From NCBI RefSeq assembly GCF_902498065.1, contig NZ_CABVIR010000005.1, positions 1 to 64,000 of the forward strand: a DNA stretch of 64,000 nt, written 5' to 3'. This document shows positions 25,797 through 35,987 of the stretch, in pieces (within the stretch, counting starts at the first letter, position 1; each line of letters starts with the position of its first letter). This DNA comes from Pseudomonas fluorescens (lineage in GTDB: Bacteria; Pseudomonadota; Gammaproteobacteria; Pseudomonadales; Pseudomonadaceae). The notes below the pieces were generated by a model. It did no database searches. It had not been told where the DNA came from and saw only the letters and a list, made by a program, of their open reading frames with translations. The position numbers and the translations under genes were made by a program.

Positions 25797-26789
25797 TCAA
25801 CCGCCGCTCATGTTCATGAAGCGGACAATCTGCACCTCACCGTCGGGGGTGAAATCATGGCGTAGCGGTTTGCCACGCAATGCTTTCTGCACCGCGTTGA
25901 TCACGGGCTGGTCGTCCAGCGGATACCGTCGCAGTAGTCCGCGCAAATCAAGGGCATCGTCCTGGCCCAGACACAGCAACAACTTCCCTTCCACCGTCAT
26001 CCGCACCCGGTTGCAGCTACCACAGAAGTTGTGACTGTTGGGTGAAATGAAGCCGATCCGGGTCTCGGGATGGCGTTCCAGGCGCACGTAGCGCGCCGGT
26101 CCGCCACTGTTTTCCGTGCTGTCGAGCAAGCGATGATGCTGAGCAATCAACGTGCGTACTTCATCACTGGAACAAAACGATTCGCCCCGGGATCGCCCGA
26201 CATCGCCCAACGGCATTTCTTCGATAAAGCTGATATCGATGCGCTGGTCGATGGCGTATTGCACCAGCGCCGGGACTTCATCGAAGTTGCGTCCCTTCAT
26301 CACCACGCAGTTGAGCTTGATGCGCTCAAACCCCGCATCCCGCGCTGCTTCGATGCCGCCCAGCACCTGATCGAGATCGCCGTTACGGGTGATCGCACGA
26401 AATTTCTGCGCGTCCAGGCTGTCGAGACTGATATTCATCCGTTTGACACCCGCCTCCACCAACGGTCGCGCCAGGCGGCCCAACTGCGAACCATTGCTGG
26501 TCATTACCAGTTCGCGCAAACCGGGCAACGCTGCGATGTTGCGGCACAGATCGACAATGCCGGGACGGATCAGCGGCTCACCGCCAGTGAGACGGATCTT
26601 GCGTACGCCCAGGCCGACGAACAGCGTTGCCAGGCGCTGCAACTCTTCCAGTGTGAGCACCTGCTGACGCGGCAGGAAGGTCATGTTTTTCGCCATGCAA
26701 TACACACAACGAAAATCACACCGGTCCGTCACCGACATCCGCAGATAATCGATTTGCCGCCCAAAACCATCCTGCATCACAGCGTTCAT
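25797..26789 (-). CDS. moaA: GTP 3',8-cyclase MoaA
   Basis: MoaA makes the first intermediate of molybdenum cofactor, needed by NarG. The 330-residue radical-SAM protein has C24, C28 and C31 (CDFRCVYC), [12 protein letters not shown], the C-terminal cluster cysteines ([11 protein letters not shown], then CLG), and ends in the required Gly-Gly. ATG 26789 follows GGGAG. It is the last gene of the nar operon, as in P. aeruginosa where a moaA copy follows a PpiC-like gene (from memory). Confidence 0.94.
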   Translation of the reverse strand: MNAVMQDGFGRQIDYLRMSVTDRCDFRCVYCMAKNMTFLPRQQVLTLEELQRLATLFVGLGVRKIRLTGGEPLIRPGIVDLCRNIAALPGLRELVMTSNGSQLGRLARPLVEAGVKRMNISLDSLDAQKFRAITRNGDLDQVLGGIEAARDAGFERIKLNCVVMKGRNFDEVPALVQYAIDQRIDISFIEEMPLGDVGRSRGESFCSSDEVRTLIAQHHRLLDSTENSGGPARYVRLERHPETRIGFISPNSHNFCGSCNRVRMTVEGKLLLCLGQDDALDLRGLLRRYPLDDQPVINAVQKALRGKPLRHDFTPDGEVQIVRFMNMSGG

Positions 26790-26814
26790 CACATCTCCCG
26801 GTTGGCCTTGGTGC

Positions 26815-27765
26815 TCACTGCACCAGCGGTGAGTCAGCGCCCTGCAAATGGATACCGCGAATATCCGCCCCGCCAATCAGGGTTTGCAGATATTGCACCA
26901 GGGCCTTTTGCCAGACGCCTTGCTGCAACTGTGTGCGGATCGCCGTCGACACCACTTCATAGGGCAACGGCATGCCTTCGATTCGCTGATCGACACTGAC
27001 CACATGCCAGCCGTAACGACTTTCCAACGGTTTGCTCGCTATCCCCGGTGCCAGGGTGAACAGCTGACGCTCCAGCTCGGGCACGGTCTGGCCCTTGCTG
27101 ATCTGTCCCAAAGAACCGCCTTGAGCTTTCGACGGGCAGGCCGAATATTTCACCGCCAGTTCGGCGAAACTGCCGGGGAATTCATCCAGCTGTTGCAGCA
27201 GGACTTCGGCCTGACCCTGCGCAAGCTCTCGGGCCTCGAGATCGTCCGGTGCACATTCGAGCAGGATGTGCCGCACCGCCAGCAACGGCGCGCTGTGGAA
27301 GCGTCCGCGATTGTTTTCGTAGTAACGCAGACTCGACTCCTCGTCGCACTGCGGCACCTTCACCTCACGTTCAAGCAGCAAGCGCGTGGCCGCTTCCTCT
27401 TCGTTCTCACCGGCGCCGATCTCCAGCGACACGCCGAGTTCGGTGATGCGCTGCTGCAACAACTCGCGGATCACCAGCGCGCGGGCGGCCAGGAAGACCG
27501 CCTCCTCGCGGCTTTCGGCCGGGTGGTATTGCAGTTCCTGGGCCATCGCCTCCGGGGTGATCAACACCTCGTTGACGCTGACGATCGGCCATTCCTGTTC
27601 ACTGCTGGCGATCAACTGCGCCGGCGCGTCATCGACCGCCGCAGGCTCGACCGCGAGGGCTTCAAACTGCGCGATATCGGCCGGCATCGCAGTCTCTGCT
27701 TTTTTGGAAGATCCGCAGCCACCGCTGCCACCGTTACCGCCACCACATCCACATCCACCTGACAT
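26815..27765 (-). CDS. PpiC-type peptidyl-prolyl isomerase of the nar operon
   Basis: A 316-residue NifM/PpiC-like isomerase: helical N-terminal part (about 60-150) and a parvulin domain (about 165-275: [48 protein letters not shown]). The first 18 residues are a Gly/Cys-rich stretch ([18 protein letters not shown]) with no signal peptide, so it is cytoplasmic. It lies 10 bases behind narI and probably assists maturation of the nitrate reductase (inference). GAGGAG precedes ATG 27765. Confidence 0.88.
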   Translation of the reverse strand: MSGGCGCGGGNGGSGGCGSSKKAETAMPADIAQFEALAVEPAAVDDAPAQLIASSEQEWPIVSVNEVLITPEAMAQELQYHPAESREEAVFLAARALVIRELLQQRITELGVSLEIGAGENEEEAATRLLLEREVKVPQCDEESSLRYYENNRGRFHSAPLLAVRHILLECAPDDLEARELAQGQAEVLLQQLDEFPGSFAELAVKYSACPSKAQGGSLGQISKGQTVPELERQLFTLAPGIASKPLESRYGWHVVSVDQRIEGMPLPYEVVSTAIRTQLQQGVWQKALVQYLQTLIGGADIRGIHLQGADSPLVQ

Positions 27766-27775
27766 GATTGTCTCC

Positions 27776-28456
27776 TCAGAATTTCTGCCGAACGATTTGA
27801 TAACGGCGTCCCAGGTACCAGATCGGTGCACTGATCATGTGTACGAGACGGGTGAAGGGGAACAGCACAAACAGGGTCAGGCCGAGAAACACGTGCAGCT
27901 TGTAGGTCAGCCCGACCGGAGCGATGGACGCCGCCGCTTCCATTGGCCGCAGCAGCACGGTGTTCTGCGCCCAGTCGGCGAGCATCACCATCACTGAACC
28001 GTCCATGTGCGCGGTAGACGCGATGATGGTCAGCAGACCGAGCAGCAACTGCGCCAACAGCACCAGCAGAATCAAGATGTCCGAAGGACTGGATGTGGCG
28101 CGGACCCGAGGATCGGTCAGGCGCCGGTTGACCAGCATCAGCAGGCCGATCAGGCACAGCAGGCCGAAGAACCCACCGGACACCATCGCCAGCAACTGCT
28201 TGTTCTCAGTACTGATGACATGGTGATAAACCGACGCGGGTGTCAGCAGACCGACGAAATGCCCGGCCAGCACGAACAACACACCGATGTGGAAGAAGTT
28301 GCTCGCCACACGCATGCCGCGCTGGTTGAGCATTTGGCTCGAACCCGCCTTCCAGGTGTACTGCGACAGGTCGAAGCGGGCCCAACTGCCAATCAGGCAA
28401 ATGGCCAAAGCGACATAGGGATAGATCCCGAACAACAAAAGATTCCATTTAGACAT
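27776..28456 (-). CDS. narI: Respiratory nitrate reductase gamma subunit NarI
   Basis: The cytochrome b subunit that takes electrons from quinol and passes them to NarH. It has 226 residues, the usual length, with five membrane helices and conserved heme histidines in FHIGVLFVLAGHFVG and YKLHVFLGLTLFVLFPFTRLVHM. A strong AAGGAGGTG precedes ATG 28456. It overlaps the narJ stop by eight bases. Confidence 0.96.
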   Translation of the reverse strand: MSKWNLLLFGIYPYVALAICLIGSWARFDLSQYTWKAGSSQMLNQRGMRVASNFFHIGVLFVLAGHFVGLLTPASVYHHVISTENKQLLAMVSGGFFGLLCLIGLLMLVNRRLTDPRVRATSSPSDILILLVLLAQLLLGLLTIIASTAHMDGSVMVMLADWAQNTVLLRPMEAAASIAPVGLTYKLHVFLGLTLFVLFPFTRLVHMISAPIWYLGRRYQIVRQKF

Positions 28457-29204
28457 TGCCCACCTCCTTGGCTGGCGCAGCGGCCAGCCCTTCGTGCTGA
28501 AAATCCACCCAGTGCAATGGCACCGCGCTTTCTTCCCGGGCCTTGCCCGGCGCGCTTGGCAGCGAACTGCAACGGTCCTGCTGTTCGGCCTGGAGAAAGT
28601 CCACGGCCTCCTCCTCCCAGATCTTGTCGAGGGCTTCGAGCGAGTCGTCGCGCGGTTCCGCCGCGACCTGCGCACGCAGGTCGGCAACGGCCTGATGAGG
28701 CTCGGCCCCGGCAATTTGCAGCAGCGCGCGGAAGCAACTGGCGTAGGCGCTTTCACGCTCTTCCAGACGTGCCGCGAGCAGGGCCAGCAGGTGCGAGACA
28801 TCCGCCAGGCCCTCGCGAGCCTCAATGTCTTCACGAGTGGAAAGAAACTCCAGGTACAACGGGATGTAATCCGGAAGCTCTTTGACGCCGATGGCAAAAC
28901 CGGCGTCTTCGTACTGCGCCATCATGTCGACCATGGCCTGACCGCGGTCGCGGGATTCGCCGTGCACATGCTCGAACAACAGCAACGACAACGAGCGCCC
29001 CCGACCGAACAGCGCACCGTAATGCTCCTGCCCGTCCATCAGGTCATTGGCGCAGATCAGTTCCAGCAACTCGAACAACGCACCACGCTGCTTCGGGCTG
29101 ATTTCCCGCGACTCAATGATCGCCTGTTCCAGTTCGGCGCGGCCGCTGATCAGCGTTTCGGTCGGGTAATCGAGCAACAGCGAAATCACTTTGAGAATTT
29201 GCAT
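28449..29204 (-). CDS. narJ: Nitrate reductase assembly chaperone NarJ
   Basis: NarJ binds apo-NarG until cofactor is inserted and is not part of the final enzyme. The 251-residue protein starts MQILKVISLLLDYPTETL and shows the family blocks FEHVHGESRDRGQAMVDM and LPDYIPLYLEFLS. Two ATGs are close: 29210 sits on the ribosome site, so ATG 29204, six bases behind GGGAGGA, is preferred. It starts three bases after the narH stop. Confidence 0.95.
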   Translation of the reverse strand: MQILKVISLLLDYPTETLISGRAELEQAIIESREISPKQRGALFELLELICANDLMDGQEHYGALFGRGRSLSLLLFEHVHGESRDRGQAMVDMMAQYEDAGFAIGVKELPDYIPLYLEFLSTREDIEAREGLADVSHLLALLAARLEERESAYASCFRALLQIAGAEPHQAVADLRAQVAAEPRDDSLEALDKIWEEEAVDFLQAEQQDRCSSLPSAPGKAREESAVPLHWVDFQHEGLAAAPAKEVGNV

Positions 29205-29206
29205 GC

Positions 29207-30745
29207 TCATTCCTCCCACAACTGCACGGTTTTCAGAATGTCGCGACGGTTGGCTTTCTTCGCGCCGAACATGTTGGTGTCGGAACTGCCGCTGCAACCG
29301 CTGCCGAAGCTGAACCCGCAACCGGAGCGTTCGGCAAAAGCGTCGCTCATGGCGTCTTCGCGGTGGGCGCTCGGTACCACGAAGCGGTCTTCATAATTGG
29401 CGATGGCCAGGTAGCGGTACATTTCCTCGACCTGGTCCACGCTCAGGCCGACGTCCGCCAGCACTTGCAGGTCCTGCACGCCATCGACTTGCTGGGAACG
29501 CTTGTACGCGCGCATCGCCAGCAAGCGCTTGAGTGCACGCTTGACCGGTTTTTCATCGCCAGCGGTCAGCAGGTTCGCCAGGTACTTCAGTGGAATACGC
29601 AGGCTGTCGACGTCCGGGATCACCCCGTTCATGCCAACGGTGCCGGCAGTGGCGGCGTTTTGAATCGGCGACAACGGCGGTACGTACCAGACCATTGGCA
29701 AGGTGCGGTATTCCGGGTGCAGCGGCAGCGCGAGTTTCCAGTCCACGGCCATTTTGTAGACTGGCGAACGCTGGGCAGAATCGATCACCGATTGCGGCAC
29801 ACCGTCAGCAAGGGCCTGACGGATCACCGCCGGGTCATTCGGGTCGAGGAAGATTTCCAGTTGCTTCTCGTACAGATCCTGCTCATTGGCGGTGCTCGCC
29901 ACTTCGCTGATGCGGTCGGCGTCATACAGCAACACCCCGAGGTACCGGATCCGTCCGACACAGGTTTCCGCGCACACGGTGGGCATCCCGGCTTCGATAC
30001 GCGGGTAGCAGAAAATGCACTTCTCGGACTTGCCGCTTTTCCAGTTGAAGTAGATTTTCTTGTACGGGCAGCCGCTGATGCACATGCGCCAGCCACGGCA
30101 TTTTTCCTGGTCGATCAGGACGATGCCGTCTTCTTCACGCTTGTAGATCGCCCCGCTCGGGCACGACGCCGCGCAGGTCGGGTTGAGGCAGTGCTCGCAC
30201 AGACGCGGCAAATACATCATGAAGGTGTTTTCGTATTCGCCGTAGATGTCCGCCTGGATCTTGTCGAAGTTCTTGTCCTTGCGACGCTTGGCGAATTCGG
30301 TGCCGAGGATTTCTTCCCAGTTCGGGCCCCACTCGATTTTTTCCATGCGCTTGCCGGAGATCAGCGAGCGTGGGCGCGCGGTGGGCTGATGCTCGCCCAA
30401 CGGTGCGGTGTGCAGGTGCTGGTAATCGAAGTCAAACGGCTCGTAGTAGTCGTCGAGGCTCGGCAGGTCCGGGTTGGCAAAGATGTTGGCCAGCACGCGG
30501 AACTTGCCGCCGATGCGCGGGTTGATCGTGCCGTTGGCATTGCGGATCCAGCCACCCTTCCACTTGTCCTGGTTTTCCCATTCTTTCGGGTAGCCGATCC
30601 CGGGTTTGCTTTCGACGTTGTTGAACCACGCGTATTCCATGCCTTCGCGGCTGGTCCAGACGTTTTTGCAGGTGATCGAGCACGTGTGGCAACCGATGCA
30701 TTTGTCCAGGTTCAGAACCATGCCGATTTGTGAGCGAATCTTCAT
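29207..30745 (-). CDS. narH: Respiratory nitrate reductase beta subunit NarH
   Basis: The iron-sulfur subunit carrying electrons from NarI to NarG on the cytoplasmic side. It has 512 residues, the family length. The first ferredoxin motif has C16, C19, C22 and C26 (CIGCHTCSITC). Further groups are LCEHCLNPTCAASCPSGAIY, CRGWRMCISGCPYKK (Trp in place of one Cys marks the 3Fe-4S cluster) and KCIFCYPRIEAG. ATG 30745 lies one base after the narG stop. Confidence 0.97.
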   Translation of the reverse strand: MKIRSQIGMVLNLDKCIGCHTCSITCKNVWTSREGMEYAWFNNVESKPGIGYPKEWENQDKWKGGWIRNANGTINPRIGGKFRVLANIFANPDLPSLDDYYEPFDFDYQHLHTAPLGEHQPTARPRSLISGKRMEKIEWGPNWEEILGTEFAKRRKDKNFDKIQADIYGEYENTFMMYLPRLCEHCLNPTCAASCPSGAIYKREEDGIVLIDQEKCRGWRMCISGCPYKKIYFNWKSGKSEKCIFCYPRIEAGMPTVCAETCVGRIRYLGVLLYDADRISEVASTANEQDLYEKQLEIFLDPNDPAVIRQALADGVPQSVIDSAQRSPVYKMAVDWKLALPLHPEYRTLPMVWYVPPLSPIQNAATAGTVGMNGVIPDVDSLRIPLKYLANLLTAGDEKPVKRALKRLLAMRAYKRSQQVDGVQDLQVLADVGLSVDQVEEMYRYLAIANYEDRFVVPSAHREDAMSDAFAERSGCGFSFGSGCSGSSDTNMFGAKKANRRDILKTVQLWEE

Positions 30746-30746
30746 C

Positions 30747-33700
30747 TCAGTTCTCCTCGATATCGGTCGGCAAAGGACGCGGCAGGTCATCACCGGACGA
30801 ACCATCGAGCCAGTCGACTTTGGACATTTTGCGCACCACGACGAATTCATCGCGGTTGCAACCGACCGTGCCGTAATAGTTGAAACCGTAGGCCTGCTGG
30901 GCATAGCCACCGATCATGTGGGTGGGCTTGAGCACCACGCGGGTCACCGAGTTGTGGTGGCCGCCACGGGTCTTGGTGGTTTCCGAACCGGGCACGTTCA
31001 CGATCCGTTCCTGGGCGTGGTACATCATCACCATGCCGTCCTTGACCCGCTGACTGACCACTGCACGAGCGGTCAGCGCACCGTTGACGTTGAAGCATTC
31101 GATCCAGTCGTTATCCTCGATGCCGGCGCTTTTCGCGTCGTTCTCCGAGAGCCAGACAATCGGCCCGCCACGGCTGAGGGTCAGCATCAGCAGGTTGTCG
31201 CTGTAGGTGCTGTGGATGCCCCATTTCTGGTGCGGGGTGATCCAGTTCAGGACGATTTCCTTGTGGCCGTTGCTGCGTTTGCCTTTCACCCCTTCGATGG
31301 TGCGGGTGTTGACCGGTGGCCGATAACTCATCAGTTGCTCGCCGAACGCCTGCATCCACGGGTGATCCTGGTAGAACTGCTGGCGACCGGTGATGGTGCG
31401 CCACGGGATGCCTTCGTGAACGTTGGTGTAACCGGCGTTGTAGCTGACGTGATCGTCCTCGAGCCCCGACCAGGTCGGGCTGGAAATGATCTTGCGCGGC
31501 TGCGCCTGGATGTCGCGGAAACGAATCGCTTCATGCTCCTTGCCCACGGCCAGGTGGCTGTGGTCGATGCCGGTGAATTCCGACAGCGCGGCCCAGGCCT
31601 TGACCGCTACATGACCGTTGGTTTCCGGTGCCAGGGACAGAATCACTTCAGCGGCATCGATTGCCGTGTCGATTTTCGGCCGACCATGGCTGATGCCCGC
31701 GTCCCGTTCGTGGTGATTGAGCTCACCGAGGAATTTCACTTCGGCCTCGGTGTTCCAGTTGATGCCCTTGCCGCCGTTGCCGTGTTTTTCCAGCAATGGC
31801 CCGAGGGACGAGAACTGCTTGTAGATGTTTGGGTAGTCACGCTCGACCACATGCAGGTTCGGCGCGTTCTTGCCCGGTTCCGGGGCCACGCCGGCGCTCT
31901 TCCAGTCGGTGCCGCCAAACGGCTGGGCCAGTTCGCCGACGCTGTCGTGCATCAACGGGATGGTCACCAGGTCCTTTTCGACGCCCAGGTGCCCTTCGGC
32001 CATGCTGGAAAACGCTTTGGCGATGCCTTTGTAGATTTCCCAGTCGGAACGCGATTCCCACGCCGGGTCGATCGCCGCCGACAACGGGTGAATGAACGGG
32101 TGCATGTCCGAGGTGTTCATGTCGTCTTTTTCGTACCAGGTGGCGGTCGGCAAGACGATGTCGGAATAGACGCAGGTCGAGGACATGCGGAAGTCCAGCG
32201 TGGTGACCAGATCGAGCTTGCCGATGGCGCCCTCGTCCACCCATTCGGCTTCTTCAGGTTTGCAGTCGCCAACCTGGCCGATGTCTTCGTTCATCACCCC
32301 GTTCTTGGTGCCGAGCAGGTACTTGAGCATGTACTCGTGGCCCTTGCCCGAGGAGCCCAGCAGGTTGGAGCGCCAGATGAACATGTTGCGCGGGAAGTTG
32401 ACCGGGCTATCCGGCTGTTCGCAGGAGAAACGCAGCGAACCGTCCTGCAACGACTTGACCACGTAGTCTTTCGGCTCCATACCGGCCGCCGCCGCATCGC
32501 GGCAAATGTGCAGCGGGTTGGTGTTCAGTTGCGGGGCGCTGGGCAACCAGCCGGCGCGTTCGGCGCGGATATTGTAGTCCAGTGCATGCTCGGGGAATTG
32601 CGATTTGTCGGCCAATGGCGAGAGCACGTCGTGCATGCTCATTTTCTCGTGGCGCCACTGCGAGCTGTGGGCGTAGAAGAAGCTGGTGCCGTTCATTTGC
32701 CGTGGCGGACGGTTCCAGTCGAGGCCGAACGCCAGGGGCAGCCAGCCGCATTGCGGACGGAGTTTTTCCTGGCCGACGTAGTGCGCCCAACCGCCACCGG
32801 TCTGACCGACACACCCGCAGAGCATGAGCATGTTGATCAGCCCGCGGTAGTTCATGTCCATGTGGTACCAGTGATTCATCGCCGCGCCGACGATGATCAT
32901 CGAGCGGCCCTTGGTCTTGTCGGCGTTATCGGCGAACTCACGGGCAATCTGGATCGCTTTCTCGCGGCTGACGCCGGTGATCTGCTCCTGCCAGGCCGGG
33001 GTGCCGGGCACTGAGGCGTCGTTGTAATCCTTGGCGACGTTTTCACCACCCAAGCCACGGTCGATCGCCAGATTGGCGGCCGACAGGTCGAACACGGTGG
33101 CGACTTTGGCCACGCTGCCGTCCGCCAGAACGATGCTGTGCACCGGCACACGACGGTATTGCACAGCATCGCCGGCCACGTGCTGGAAGTGCTCGTGGGA
33201 CTCGCCGGCAAAATACGGGAACGCCACTTCGGCGACGTCATCGCCGATCAGGCTCAGTTTCAGGTCGATCTCGCGACCTTCGCCGCCTTCACGCGGGAGG
33301 ATGTTCCACTTGCCCTTCTCGCCCCAGCGGTAACCGATGGAACCCTGAGGGGACACCAGTTCACCGCTCACATCGAGGGCGATGGTTTTCCATTCCGGGT
33401 TGTTTTCCTGGCCGAGGTTGTCGGTCAGGTCGCTGGCGCGCAGGAAGCGATCCGGCTGGTAACCGGCGCCCGGCGCCTTGTCGACCATTTGCTTGAGCAA
33501 CACCAGCACCGGCAGATCGGTAAAGCGCTTGGCGTAGTCAGTGAAATAGGCGCTCGGTTTGTCCAGGTGGAACTCTTTGAAGATCACATGGTTGAACGCT
33601 TGGGCCAGCGCAGCGTCGGTGCCTTGCTTCGGGTTCAGCCACAGGTCGGTGAGCTTGGCGACTTCCGAGTAGTCGGGGGTGATCGCCACAGTCTTGGTGC

Positions 33701-34520
33701 CCTTGTAGCGGACTTCGGTGAAGAAGTGCGCGTCGGGGGTACGGGTCTGCGGAACGTTGGAGCCCCAGGCAATGATGTAGTTGGAGTTGTACCAGTCCGC
33801 CGATTCCGGCACGTCGGTCTGCTCGCCCCAGACCATCGGCGAGGCCGGTGGCAAGTCGCAGTACCAGTCGTAGAAGCTCAGGCAGGCGCCACCGATCAGC
33901 GACAGGTAACGTGAGCCTGCGGCGTAGCTGACCATCGACATCGCCGGGATCGGCGAAAAGCCGACGATCCGGTCGGGGCCGTATTGCTTGATGGTGTAGA
34001 CGTTGGCCGCCGCGATGATCTCGTTGACTTCCTCCCAGTTGGAGCGAATGAAGCCACCCATGCCGCGCTTGCTTTTATAGGAGTCGGCCTTGACCTTGTC
34101 CTCGACGATGCTGGCCCAGGCTTCGACCGGCGCCATGGTCTGCCGCGCATCGCGCCAGAGCTTGAGCAACGGCTTGCGGATTTTCGGGTATTTGAGCCGG
34201 TTGGCGCTGTAGATATACCAGCTGTAACTGGCGCCACGCGGGCAGCCTCGCGGTTCATGGTTGGGCAGGTCGTTGCGGGTGCGCGGGTAGTCGGTCTGCT
34301 GGGTTTCCCAGGTGATCAGGCCGTTCTTCACGTAGATTTTCCACGAGCAAGACCCGGTGCAGTTCACCCCGTGGGTGGAGCGCACGATCTTGTCGTACTG
34401 CCAGCGTGAACGGTAGACGTTCTCCCAGTCACGCGACTCTTTGCGGGTCTCGCCATGACCGTCGGAAAATTCGTTTTGCTTGCGATTGAAAAACCGCAAT
34501 TGATCCAGTAAATGACTCAC
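30747..34520 (-). CDS. narG: Respiratory nitrate reductase alpha subunit NarG
   Basis: The catalytic subunit reducing nitrate to nitrite on a bis-MGD molybdenum centre. It has 1257 residues. The FS0 cluster ligands are H50, C54, C58 and C93 (HGVNCTGSCSW, PRGCPRGAS), and the molybdenum Asp is in SFYDWYCDLPPASP. The start is GTG 34520 with GAGGA about eight bases upstream. The order narK1-narK2-narG-narH-narJ-narI is that of P. aeruginosa. Confidence 0.98.
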   Translation of the reverse strand: MSHLLDQLRFFNRKQNEFSDGHGETRKESRDWENVYRSRWQYDKIVRSTHGVNCTGSCSWKIYVKNGLITWETQQTDYPRTRNDLPNHEPRGCPRGASYSWYIYSANRLKYPKIRKPLLKLWRDARQTMAPVEAWASIVEDKVKADSYKSKRGMGGFIRSNWEEVNEIIAAANVYTIKQYGPDRIVGFSPIPAMSMVSYAAGSRYLSLIGGACLSFYDWYCDLPPASPMVWGEQTDVPESADWYNSNYIIAWGSNVPQTRTPDAHFFTEVRYKGTKTVAITPDYSEVAKLTDLWLNPKQGTDAALAQAFNHVIFKEFHLDKPSAYFTDYAKRFTDLPVLVLLKQMVDKAPGAGYQPDRFLRASDLTDNLGQENNPEWKTIALDVSGELVSPQGSIGYRWGEKGKWNILPREGGEGREIDLKLSLIGDDVAEVAFPYFAGESHEHFQHVAGDAVQYRRVPVHSIVLADGSVAKVATVFDLSAANLAIDRGLGGENVAKDYNDASVPGTPAWQEQITGVSREKAIQIAREFADNADKTKGRSMIIVGAAMNHWYHMDMNYRGLINMLMLCGCVGQTGGGWAHYVGQEKLRPQCGWLPLAFGLDWNRPPRQMNGTSFFYAHSSQWRHEKMSMHDVLSPLADKSQFPEHALDYNIRAERAGWLPSAPQLNTNPLHICRDAAAAGMEPKDYVVKSLQDGSLRFSCEQPDSPVNFPRNMFIWRSNLLGSSGKGHEYMLKYLLGTKNGVMNEDIGQVGDCKPEEAEWVDEGAIGKLDLVTTLDFRMSSTCVYSDIVLPTATWYEKDDMNTSDMHPFIHPLSAAIDPAWESRSDWEIYKGIAKAFSSMAEGHLGVEKDLVTIPLMHDSVGELAQPFGGTDWKSAGVAPEPGKNAPNLHVVERDYPNIYKQFSSLGPLLEKHGNGGKGINWNTEAEVKFLGELNHHERDAGISHGRPKIDTAIDAAEVILSLAPETNGHVAVKAWAALSEFTGIDHSHLAVGKEHEAIRFRDIQAQPRKIISSPTWSGLEDDHVSYNAGYTNVHEGIPWRTITGRQQFYQDHPWMQAFGEQLMSYRPPVNTRTIEGVKGKRSNGHKEIVLNWITPHQKWGIHSTYSDNLLMLTLSRGGPIVWLSENDAKSAGIEDNDWIECFNVNGALTARAVVSQRVKDGMVMMYHAQERIVNVPGSETTKTRGGHHNSVTRVVLKPTHMIGGYAQQAYGFNYYGTVGCNRDEFVVVRKMSKVDWLDGSSGDDLPRPLPTDIEEN

Positions 34521-34589
34521 GGTGTAGTCCTCTCAGGCTTGCTGCGGGGTTCTGTGCCCCGCCCACGCAATGGTTGGATTCGGGTCGTC

Positions 34590-35987
34590 TCAGCAGGGTG
34601 TCGCGGCGCCTTTGCGGGCGTACCACCACCAGGTCACGACGATGCAGCTCAGGTAAAAGCCGACGAACATGTAGAAGGCCATCTCCGGGCCGCCGGTCTG
34701 GGCCATCGAAGTGCCGAAGGATTTGGGAATGAAGAACGCACCGAAGGCGCCCATGGCCGAACTGAAGCCCAGGACCGCCGCCGACTCTTTGCCGGCGCTC
34801 TTGAGTGCTTGTTCGCGTACGGCCGGGGATTTTCCGGCAGCGGCTTTTTCATGCTGGGTGCGGAAGATCACCGGGATCATGCGGAAGGTGGAGCCGTTGC
34901 CGACACCGGTGGTGATGAACAGCAGCATGAACATGCCGAGGAAGCCGTAGAAGTTGCCGCCCGAACCGTTCTGCGGCAGGAAGTGCATGACGCCGAAGAC
35001 CATCACGATCATCGCCACGAAGTTCCACAAGGTCACTTTCGCGCCGCCGAGTTTGTCCGCCAGCCAACCGCCCAATGGGCGCACGAGCGCACCCACCAAC
35101 GGTCCGAGGAAGGCGAATTTCAGCGCAATCACGTCAGGGAACGAGGTTTTGATCAGCAATGGGAACGCGGCAGAAAAACCGATGAACGAGCCGAAAGTCG
35201 CCAGGTACAACCAGCACATCAGCCAGTTGTGCTTGCGTTTGAAGATCACTGCCTGCTCGCTGAAAGAAGCGCGGGCACTGGACAGGTCATTCATGCCGAA
35301 CCAGGCAAGCACCGTCACCAGGACAATAAACGGTACCCAGATGAAGCCGGCGTTCTGCAACCACAACTGACCGCCGTCCGGCAGGGCTTGCGGCGAACCA
35401 CCCATGAAACCGAACACGCCGAAGGTAATCACCAGTGGTACACAGAACTGCATCACCGAGACACCCAGGTTACCCAGCCCGGCGTTGAGGCCAAGGGCTG
35501 TGCCCTGCTGGGACTTGGGGTAGAAGAAGCTGATGTTGGACATGCTCGAGGCGAAGTTGCCACCGCCAAAACCGCAGAGCAAGGCTATCAATACGAACAC
35601 GCTGTACGGGGTGCCCGGATCCTGCACCGCGAAGCCCATCCAGATCGATGGCAACAGTAAAGACGCGGTGCTCAGGGCGGTCCAGCGCCGGCCACCGAAG
35701 ATCGGCACCATAAAGGAATAGAAGACGCGCAAGGTCGCGCCGGACAACCCCGGCAACGCCGCCAGCCAGAACAACTGGTCGGTGGTGAAGGTGAAGCCAA
35801 TGGCGTTCAGGCGCACGATCACCGTGCTCCAGACCATCCACACCGCGAAGGCCAGCAGCAGCGCGGGAATGGAAATCCACAGGTTGCGCGTGGCGGTCTG
35901 TTTGCCGCTGCTTCCCCAGAACGCCGGGTCCTCGGGACGCCAGTCATGAATGACCGGGCCTTTGTCAGGCTTTTGCAGAACGGACAT
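34590..35987 (-). CDS. narK2: Nitrate/nitrite transporter NarK2
   Basis: A major-facilitator transporter of the NarK group, 465 residues, 12 membrane segments. Signature parts are FGFGGGNFASSMSNISFFYP, GLNAGLGNLGVSVMQF and GGWLADKLGGAKVTLWNF. As second transporter of the operon and longer than narK1, it corresponds to the nitrate/nitrite antiporter type. AAGGAG precedes ATG 35987, which lies inside the end of narK1 (overlap of 23 bases). Confidence 0.94.
   Translation of the reverse strand: MSVLQKPDKGPVIHDWRPEDPAFWGSSGKQTATRNLWISIPALLLAFAVWMVWSTVIVRLNAIGFTFTTDQLFWLAALPGLSGATLRVFYSFMVPIFGGRRWTALSTASLLLPSIWMGFAVQDPGTPYSVFVLIALLCGFGGGNFASSMSNISFFYPKSQQGTALGLNAGLGNLGVSVMQFCVPLVITFGVFGFMGGSPQALPDGGQLWLQNAGFIWVPFIVLVTVLAWFGMNDLSSARASFSEQAVIFKRKHNWLMCWLYLATFGSFIGFSAAFPLLIKTSFPDVIALKFAFLGPLVGALVRPLGGWLADKLGGAKVTLWNFVAMIVMVFGVMHFLPQNGSGGNFYGFLGMFMLLFITTGVGNGSTFRMIPVIFRTQHEKAAAGKSPAVREQALKSAGKESAAVLGFSSAMGAFGAFFIPKSFGTSMAQTGGPEMAFYMFVGFYLSCIVVTWWWYARKGAATPC

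Noticed and set aside
27721-27765. Gly/Cys repeats at the isomerase start as a tandem DNA repeat or CRISPR-like array
   Set aside because: They are short irregular GGY/TGY codons inside a coding frame, with no spacer structure.
30606-33014. 802-residue open frame on the plus strand opposite narG and narH
   Set aside because: It is antisense to a certain gene, shows no recognised domain and reflects high-GC codon bias.
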